Shown: positions 8,115 to 12,199 of the stretch, piece by piece
Layout of the letters: the number at the start of each line of letters is the position of its first letter
How positions within the stretch are numbered: position 1 is the stretch's first letter
Assembly: GCA_003153075.1 (NCBI GenBank)
Contig: PMBW01000066.1
Coordinates: forward strand, 1 to 12,199
DNA: 12,199 bases
DNA from: Dehalococcoidia bacterium
GTDB taxonomy: Bacteria > Chloroflexota > Dehalococcoidia > Dehalococcoidales > Fen-1064
Direction of reading: 5' to 3'
The notes under the pieces: generated by a model
Databases searched by the model: none
What the model was told of the DNA's origin: nothing
Seen by the model: the letters and a program-made list of their open reading frames with translations, nothing else
Position numbers and translations under genes: made by a program

Positions 8115-8144
8115 CGCCCCTTGAGGGATTAAGGTGAGGGGGCG
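8115..8144. repeat. Inverted repeat between DUF3343 and yedF genes
   Basis: CGCCCC (8115-8120) and GGGGCG (8139-8144) form a 6-bp hairpin with an 18-nt loop in the 84-nt gap between the two genes. It has no T-run on the minus (coding) strand, so it is more likely an mRNA-processing or stability element than a terminator. Confidence 0.3.
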
Positions 8145-8166
8145 TTATTTTTCAAGAGAATGGGCA

Positions 8167-8403
8167 TCAAACACCTTGCGGACCGAGCGGTTGGATCATC
8201 GTATAGTCCACCTTTTCTTTTTCCAAAATAGCCTTGGTTTGTTCGTTTTTATTCCAATCAAACCGAATAGAAATCCCACAGTCGGCGGAAAACTCCCTGG
8301 GTGTAGGAATCAGTTTGATCGCAAAACCGGCCTTCAGCAAGATTTTTTCTGCTTGCATTACACTCGAAGTAGTAGTAAAAAGCACGACGCCATACTGAAT
8401 CAT
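8167..8403 (-). CDS. DUF3343 putative Se/S carrier-like protein
   Basis: A 78-residue protein matching DUF3343: N-terminal YGVVLFTTTSSVMQAEKIL, then the IPTPREFSADCGISIRF motif with conserved Cys42 (about residues 32-48), then a short C-terminal part. Databases describe the family as a putative selenium/sulfur carrier; Cys42 would hold the persulfide or selenide. Its ATG overlaps the stop of the desulfurase gene by 4 nt (ATGA), which indicates translational coupling and a shared task: the desulfurase would load the carrier. Confidence 0.9.
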   Translation of the reverse strand: MIQYGVVLFTTTSSVMQAEKILLKAGFAIKLIPTPREFSADCGISIRFDWNKNEQTKAILEKEKVDYTMIQPLGPQGV

Positions 8404-9548
8404 GAGCAGGCCACCTTTTTTACTGCCAGCAATGTCTCTTTGATCTCTTCCATCGTAGTAAATATCCCGGGTGAAAGCCGCACGGTGCCTGAAGGAAATG
8501 TTCCGATGGTGCGGTGCGCAGCCGGAGCACAGTGCAGACCGACACGCGCCATGATTTCAAAGTCCTCGTCCAGCTGGAAGCCCACTTCGGAGACTTTTTT
8601 GTCTGAGATAGCAAAAGAAACGATGGCTAATGAATTTGCGGCCCTTTTTGTCCCGTAAACCCGTACTCCTTTAATACAGGACAAGCCTTCGAGCAGCGCA
8701 GCAGTCAATTTTTCATTATGATCCTTGATAGCAGCCAGACCGCGCTGATTGATCCAGCTCAGCGCCCCGCTGAGACCGGCAATCCCGATCACATTCGCGG
8801 TGCCGCTTTCAAATTTATCCGGCATATCTTCCGGCTGCTCCTCGGATTCCGACTTGCTGCCGGTGCCGCCGAACATCAGCGGGGTGAGCATCCGGGTATC
8901 AACTTGTTGACCGATTACCAGTCCGCCGATGCCGGTTGGCCCCAGTAATTCCTTGTGACCGGTAAATGCCAGATAATCGACATTGGTTTTCTGCATATCA
9001 ATCGATAGCGATCCGGCAGCCTGCGCGGCATCTACCAATACCGGCACCCCTGCAACGTGAGCAACCGCGGTCACCTCCGCGACCGGGAAAACCGTCCCCG
9101 TCACATTACTGGCATGGCTGATAACCACCAGCCGGGTCTTCTTGTCTATTAGTTTCGCTATTTCACTGACGTCTAATATGCCTTCAGTCTTACATTGTGC
9201 TACCTTGATAACAATTCCCTGCTTTTCCAGGAAACGCAACGGCCGCATCACCGCGTTATGCTCCATCGAGGTGGTCACCACATGATCGCCGGGTTTTAAC
9301 AATCCCCTCAGAACAAGGTTAATAGCCTGCGTGGCATTACCGGTGAATACCACCCGCATAGGGTCTGGCATGTTAAAGAATCCCGCAATTTTTTCCCGGC
9401 AATCATACACCACCCTGGCGGCAGCGATTGAAAGCCGGTGCCCTGAACGGCCGGGATTCCCGCCCGCCTGCTCCATCATTTTGGTGATCGCTTTCAGGAC
9501 TTCCGGCGGTTTCGGCCAGGAAGTCGCGGCGTTATCCAGATAAATCAT
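8400..9548 (-). CDS. csd: PLP-dependent cysteine desulfurase (class V aminotransferase fold)
   Basis: A 382-residue enzyme that takes sulfur (or selenium) from cysteine (or selenocysteine) as a persulfide, leaving alanine. Visible features are the IYLDNAATSWPKP start, SMEHNAV near 95, ISHASNVTG (143-151), LVDAAQAAGS (171-180), PLP-binding Lys199 in AFTGHKELLGP, and catalytic Cys340 in ARVGLHCAPAAHRTIGTF. The layout matches the desulfurase subfamily I know as TIGR01977, often found beside selenium genes, rather than IscS or SufS. It is the first gene of an operon with DUF3343 and yedF. Its own ribosome binding site is weak (GTGG 5-6 nt before the ATG), although a good promoter precedes it. Confidence 0.92.
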   Translation of the reverse strand: MIYLDNAATSWPKPPEVLKAITKMMEQAGGNPGRSGHRLSIAAARVVYDCREKIAGFFNMPDPMRVVFTGNATQAINLVLRGLLKPGDHVVTTSMEHNAVMRPLRFLEKQGIVIKVAQCKTEGILDVSEIAKLIDKKTRLVVISHASNVTGTVFPVAEVTAVAHVAGVPVLVDAAQAAGSLSIDMQKTNVDYLAFTGHKELLGPTGIGGLVIGQQVDTRMLTPLMFGGTGSKSESEEQPEDMPDKFESGTANVIGIAGLSGALSWINQRGLAAIKDHNEKLTAALLEGLSCIKGVRVYGTKRAANSLAIVSFAISDKKVSEVGFQLDEDFEIMARVGLHCAPAAHRTIGTFPSGTVRLSPGIFTTMEEIKETLLAVKKVACS

Positions 9549-9573
9549 TTTTCACCACTACTTTATTTGTTCA

Positions 9574-9602
9574 ATTAATCGTCTCAAATAACATTATGTC
9601 AA
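9574..9602 (-). promoter_or_regulatory. Sigma-70 type promoter of the csd-DUF3343-yedF operon
   Basis: On the minus strand a perfect TTGACA (9597-9602) is followed after 17 nt by ATTAAT (9574-9579, 4 of 6 matches to TATAAT). Transcription would begin about 20 nt before the csd ATG. The surrounding 136-nt gap is strongly AT-rich. Confidence 0.6.
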
Positions 9603-9684
9603 ATATTTCGCTATCAAATAAACTAATATTTAAATACAAATATAATACACTTCAGTCCAAAAACCAAAATTAAATGCCCCGGCG

Positions 9685-10122
9685 TTACGCATTATATGCC
9701 GTTCTGACCATGCGCTCCAGGTCTTTTTCGGCAGTGCCTCTCCCGGCTGCTACGACCTTGTCATTGATCACGATCGCCGGAGTGAGGATAATGCTATATT
9801 TCTCACCTTCGGCGGAAAGCGACTCGTATTTTTTAACTTCAATGGCCGGGCACAATCCCGCGCCTGTTTTTCTAATACCGGCGAACAGCGGAATGGCGGT
9901 GCAGGAACAGACCGAGAGCACGATACCGGCCACCGTCGCAATTGAATAAGAGACAAATTTGTTTGTCTTCGCCCCCGGGTATTTTAGGACCAGGGCTTGC
10001 GAGACAAACACCGCCAGGGCGCCAGCCAGTAAAAAAGCCGGAATCAATCCTGTCAGCACATTCAGTGAAAAACAGGCCAGTAAAAAGTCTCTGGCCCGTA
10101 TCAATATCTCCATGAAGCTCAT
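9685..10122 (-). pseudogene. Hybrid of SaoE-like permease N-terminus and SaoT-like thioredoxin C-terminus
   Basis: A 145-codon ORF that joins pieces of two protein families. Residues 1-90 are the start of a PF03773-type permease (YraQ/ArsP-like, here resembling SaoE). They hold two membrane segments (about 20-45 and 58-82) and the SVCSCTAIPLFAGI motif with GAG after it. Such permeases are normally 300 aa or more. From about residue 92 (AIEVKKYESL onward) the sequence is the second half of a small thioredoxin-like protein: ILTPAIVINDKVVAAGRGTAEKDLERM contains the cis-proline TPA and strand-turn-helix end. The N-terminal redox Cys/Sec motif of that fold is absent. The simplest reading is an in-frame deletion that removed the end of the permease gene and the start of the adjacent thioredoxin gene. 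A natural fusion or a misassembly are alternatives. The start overlaps the activase stop by 1 nt (TGATG). Confidence 0.7.
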
Positions 10123-10892
10123 CAGTTCTTTTTCCCCGATAAATTATTGGCGGCCTGTATGGCCGCGCCCAGCGCGCCGACGATCTGCGGGTCAGCAGGA
10201 ATGCTGACCGGTATTTTCAATTCATTTTCAATTAACTGTCGCATGCAGGGGTTAATCGCTACTCCCCCCGCGAAAACGAACCTCTCCTGATAGCCGACCC
10301 GGCGCACTACCGCGCAAACCCGGTTAACAATCGACTGGTGAATCCCCAGCGCTACACTGCGGCTGTCCGCTCCCCGTCCTATTAAAGAAACGACCTCCGA
10401 TTCCGCGAAGACCGTGCACATGCTGGACAGCGCAACCCCTTTTCCTGAAGCTTCCAGTGCATGCGGCCCCAATTCTTCGATGCTCAGATCCAGCGCCAGC
10501 GCCATATTTTCCAGAAAACGCCCGGTGCCGGCGGCGCATTTATCATTCATCTCGAAATTTGCCACCATGCCGTCCGGCTTGATCTGGATCACTTTACTAT
10601 CCTGACCGCCGATATCGAGGATGGTCCGGACATCAGGAAATAACTGGTGCGCGCCGATTGCGTAGGATTTAATTTCCGTAATCACCGAGCCTGCCAATGT
10701 GTTTACGGAAGCCAGGTGGCGTCCATAACCGGTGGCGACGGCAGCGTCATATCGTTTTCCCGCCAGTAATTGCTGTGTTTTTTTTAACGGATCGATCCCG
10801 GTAAAAACCACTTCTTTGCGCACAATCTGCGCTCCGTCCCATTCCACCAATGCTATTGTCCGCGACCCGATGTCCAGACCTGCCGTTAACAT
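10122..10892 (-). CDS. Acyl-CoA dehydratase activase-like ATPase (HgdC/BadF family archerase)
   Basis: Member of the BadF/BadG/BcrA/HgdC ASKHA-fold ATPases (256 aa, typical). These homodimers hold one [4Fe-4S] cluster between subunits and use ATP to drive a low-potential electron into a partner dehydratase or reductase. Seen here: phosphate loop DIGSRT (7-12), second phosphate motif ILDIGGQDSK (91-100), cluster ligand Cys119 in NDKCAAGTGRFLE, second ligand Cys159 in SSMCTVFAESE, and adenosine motif FAGGVAINP. All key residues are present, so the protein should be functional. The start has GAGGAGA 7 nt upstream. It lies 18 nt after the SaoD-like gene and overlaps the permease hybrid by 1 nt. 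The only visible partner, a dehydratase subunit, survives as a 57-codon remnant upstream, so its present electron acceptor is unknown. Confidence 0.93.
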   Translation of the reverse strand: MLTAGLDIGSRTIALVEWDGAQIVRKEVVFTGIDPLKKTQQLLAGKRYDAAVATGYGRHLASVNTLAGSVITEIKSYAIGAHQLFPDVRTILDIGGQDSKVIQIKPDGMVANFEMNDKCAAGTGRFLENMALALDLSIEELGPHALEASGKGVALSSMCTVFAESEVVSLIGRGADSRSVALGIHQSIVNRVCAVVRRVGYQERFVFAGGVAINPCMRQLIENELKIPVSIPADPQIVGALGAAIQAANNLSGKKN

Positions 10893-10910
10893 ACTGCACT
10901 CTCCTCAGTT

Positions 10911-11243
10911 TTATAACGTGATAACCTGGTCTACCCCCACCTTTCCTAACGCGCCGTACAGGTCAGGAAAACAACCCATTTTTGCTTTCGGGATCAGGCG
11001 GCCTTCCAGAGTGCGTTGATAACAGCACTGGTCGCAGGCCATCACCAGCATTCCGGTCTTCTCCGCCAGTTCATTGATTCTCCGCCCCACGCTGTTACCG
11101 GCTTCCACCAGGAAGGTGTTATCAAACATGAAAAACATTCCGGCCACCTGCGCGCCGTGATTGCCTTTTTCCAGCTGCGGCAGAATCATGCTGTCCAGTA
11201 TAAACAAGGCATGGTCACTTTCGAAAATATAAGCTATTTTCAT
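10911..11243 (-). CDS. saoD: DsrE-related protein, SaoD-like
   Basis: A 110-residue DsrE/DsrF-like fold protein. It starts MKIAYIFESDHALFIL, has a GMFFMFDNTFLVEAGN segment (35-50), an ACDQCCYQR motif with Cys70, Cys73 and Cys74, a further Cys91 in KMGCFPDLY, and ends GVDQVITL. The CDQCC cluster and the ending match my memory of the NCBI family SaoD of the proposed selenocysteine-assisted organometal system; this could not be checked here. The cysteines could hold a persulfide, selenide or soft metal. The AAGGAG site is 10 nt before the ATG. It is the first intact gene of the damaged cluster, 60 nt after the dehydratase remnant. Confidence 0.75.
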   Translation of the reverse strand: MKIAYIFESDHALFILDSMILPQLEKGNHGAQVAGMFFMFDNTFLVEAGNSVGRRINELAEKTGMLVMACDQCCYQRTLEGRLIPKAKMGCFPDLYGALGKVGVDQVITL

Positions 11244-11303
11244 TGTTTAAAATCTCCTTTCCTTTTTGTCTTTGTAGACTTGTTTCGCGGCAAAATAAGA
11301 CGG

Positions 11304-11477
11304 TTAATTAATCATCTCCAGAAAGGCTTCGATGCGCACTCTCAGTGTTTCAATGTCGGACTGAGAATAATCCGTTTCCAGGTGCAAGAATGGTAACCTC
11401 ATATCGTCTTTGACCGCTTTGGCTACCATGTAGGATTCCAGATTATAGGTGTGACAAGCCTGCCAGGTCAGGTCGAT
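11304..11477 (-). pseudogene. C-terminal remnant of a 2-hydroxyacyl-CoA dehydratase family protein
   Basis: Fifty-seven codons and a TAA read IDLTWQACHTYN, then LESYMVAKAV, then FLHLETDYSQSDIETLRVRIEAFLEM. This is the conserved C-terminus of 2-hydroxyacyl-CoA dehydratase-type proteins (HgdB/FldC/BcrC-like, normally about 380-430 aa), including the CHTYN and ETDYSQSD motifs. The codon immediately upstream is an in-frame TAA (11478-11480), and nothing resembling the rest of the protein follows, so about 85% of the gene is missing. It lies in the right place and orientation to have been the partner of the activase. The 60-nt AT-rich stretch upstream contains an out-of-frame ATG reading MPELNVI, possibly the original start left after a deletion. 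Confidence 0.85.
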
Positions 11478-11535
11478 TTATAACATTCAGTTCAGGCATA
11501 TTATTAATCTTCAATCAATAATTTCTGTAGATAAT

Positions 11536-11572
11536 AAAAAAGCGATGTCCGAAAAGCTTCCGAACATCGCTT
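11536..11572 (-). terminator. Rho-independent terminator of the SECIS-containing unit
   Basis: On the minus strand AAGCGATGT / ACATCGCTT (11564-11572 with 11540-11548, 9 bp, plus two inner G-C pairs after a mismatch) is followed by a six-T run. It closes the short transcript begun at the promoter near 11800 and would insulate, or attenuate entry into, the damaged cluster downstream. Confidence 0.85.
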
Positions 11573-11593
11573 CAATAAAGCCGGATTGGATTA

Positions 11594-11734
11594 TCAGCTA
11601 TCTAAGCATAGACAGCCTCTGCCCTTTTCGCCAAATGCTATAGCGGAGGTTTTTCGTACGATTGATTGATGCAAGACCTGCATCGAATCTGTATTAACGG
11701 TTCAGATGGAGCGGTTGATTATTACAGAAATCAT
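11594..11734 (-). CDS. Possible tiny selenoprotein (TGA at codon 11) or 10-codon leader ORF
   Basis: An ATG at 11732-11734 has an excellent AGGAGG site 8 nt upstream. The frame reads MISVIINRSI, then TGA (11702-11704), then 35 further open codons to a double stop TGA-TAA (11591-11596). If the first TGA is selenocysteine, the product is 46 aa with Sec11 and a CLC motif near the end. A SECIS-like hairpin follows the TGA at a suitable distance. I do not recognise the peptide. Codon use after the hairpin includes ATA, CGA, CTA and AGA, so the downstream part may be RNA structure rather than protein. Alternatives are a leader peptide, the start of a truncated larger selenoprotein, or a non-coding regulatory RNA. 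Selenium genes 2 kb away make selenocysteine use plausible. Confidence 0.45.
11664..11689 (-). promoter_or_regulatory. SECIS-like hairpin (selenocysteine insertion element)
   Basis: The minus-strand RNA folds as GAUU, a bulged C, GAUGCA, loop GGUCU, UGCAUC, AAUC: ten base pairs with one bulge. E. coli fdhF SECIS has the same core, UGCAGGUCU-GCA followed by CCAAUC, with a bulge in the stem and a GGUC-type loop bound by SelB. The loop starts 23 nt after the in-frame UGA, versus 18 nt in fdhF, inside the range used for bacterial SECIS elements. Stem and loop are seen directly; function is inferred. Confidence 0.6.
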
Positions 11735-11797
11735 CGCATTAACCTCCTTTTCCAAATTAATAAAAGCGGAGATTCATCAATAACATGACTAATCCCC

Positions 11798-11827
11798 ATG
11801 ATAACAATATTGCGCAGAACGTGTCAA
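11798..11827 (-). promoter_or_regulatory. Strong sigma-70 type promoter of the SECIS-containing unit
   Basis: On the minus strand a perfect TTGACA (11822-11827) is followed after 18 nt by TATCAT (11798-11803, 5 of 6 matches). Transcription would start near 11791, giving a leader of about 57 nt before the AGGAGG-ATG and a transcript of about 255 nt ending at the terminator. It lies about 70 nt after the rubrerythrin stop. Confidence 0.7.
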
Positions 11828-11897
11828 TTAAAAATTGCTTCCACTCACTACTGAAAACTGGTTACCGGCAACTCTTTACTCGTAACTGGCAGCTCGC

Positions 11898-12199
11898 TTA
11901 GTAATTCTCCCCCAGCAGTTCATAATATGCCTGCGGGTGTTTACAGGCCGGGCACATCGTCGGCGCCTCGGTGCCTTCGAAAACGTACCCGCAATTGATG
12001 CAGTGCCATTTCACCGGCGTTGCCTTTTTAAAGACACTGTCAGTGGCGAGGTTTTCGGCCAGTTTACGGAATCTGGACTCGTGGAACTTTTCCGCTTTAG
12101 CAATCTGTTCGAAAGAGATAGCTACTTCCGGAAAACCTTCTTCCCTGGCAGTTTTGGCGAAATCCTGATACAGCGTCGTCCACTCCAATTTTTCCCCGG
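11898..12199 (-). CDS. Rubrerythrin, C-terminal part (cut by window edge)
   Basis: About 100 C-terminal residues of a rubrerythrin, a non-haem di-iron peroxidase that protects anaerobes from hydrogen peroxide. The start lies beyond the right edge (family about 170-195 aa). Seen are the second half of the four-helix bundle, with di-iron ligands in the AREEGF and AEKFHESRF segments, and the C-terminal rubredoxin-like domain with CINC and CPAC pairs binding one iron. The last residues YYELLGENY are typical. No clear terminator follows; the next element is the promoter of the SECIS-containing unit about 70 nt downstream. Confidence 0.93.
   Translation of the reverse strand, partial: GEKLEWTTLYQDFAKTAREEGFPEVAISFEQIAKAEKFHESRFRKLAENLATDSVFKKATPVKWHCINCGYVFEGTEAPTMCPACKHPQAYYELLGENY

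Noticed and set aside
11478..11510. Short ORF MPELNVINRPDLAGLSHL overlapping the dehydratase remnant out of frame
   Set aside because: It has no ribosome binding site and stops after 18 codons. At most it is the stump of the deleted gene's original start.
11848..11893. Repeated AACTGG/GGTAAC-like words after the rubrerythrin stop
   Set aside because: The copies are short and imperfect, and the possible hairpin has only about five pairs without a T-run. It supports neither a terminator nor a repeat family.

Overview
The window looks like chromosomal DNA of an anaerobic, selenium-using bacterium, most likely a member of the Firmicutes (Clostridia-like). This rests on gene content: a rubrerythrin, an acyl-CoA dehydratase activase with a remnant of its dehydratase partner, a cysteine desulfurase-DUF3343-YedF selenium cluster, and relatives of the SaoD/SaoE/SaoT and TudS-like families best known from Clostridia. 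Strong AGGAGG-type ribosome binding sites and AT-rich intergenic DNA agree. The species cannot be named from the sequence. No rRNA, tRNA, insertion sequence or CRISPR array was found.

Left part (1-2900): the 5' end of katG runs off the left edge on the minus strand. A 620-base non-coding stretch follows, then two small unrecognised ORFs that overlap tail to tail (plus 993-1193, minus 1042-1398). Next come a strong minus-strand terminator and a family 4 glycoside hydrolase with an unusual metal-site motif. Middle (3000-6330): a minus-strand adenine deaminase of a divergent branch is divergent from a plus-strand pair, a SnoaL-like protein and a YgiD-type extradiol dioxygenase.

Selenium/sulfur operon (9548 down to 6433, minus strand): cysteine desulfurase, a DUF3343 Se/S carrier-like protein, YedF, a Dabb protein and a frameshifted TudS-like desulfidase. 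A TTGACA promoter lies just upstream. These proteins would release sulfur or selenium from (seleno)cysteine and pass it between carrier thiols.

Right part (11900 down to 9685, minus strand): a damaged gene cluster. It contains only the last 57 codons of a 2-hydroxyacyl-CoA dehydratase, an intact SaoD-like DsrE protein and an intact activase (archerase). It ends in an in-frame hybrid joining the N-terminus of a PF03773 (SaoE-like) permease to the C-terminus of a thioredoxin-like (SaoT-like) protein. I recall the Sao families as parts of the proposed selenocysteine-assisted organometal system.

Immediately upstream is the most interesting object. It is a self-contained unit of about 255 nt with a consensus promoter, an AGGAGG site, an ATG, an in-frame TGA at codon 11 and a terminator. 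Twenty-three nt after the TGA starts the GGUCU loop of a hairpin closely resembling the E. coli fdhF SECIS. It may be a tiny selenoprotein gene, a remnant of a larger one, or a SelB-binding regulatory RNA. A rubrerythrin gene, cut by the window edge, closes the right end.
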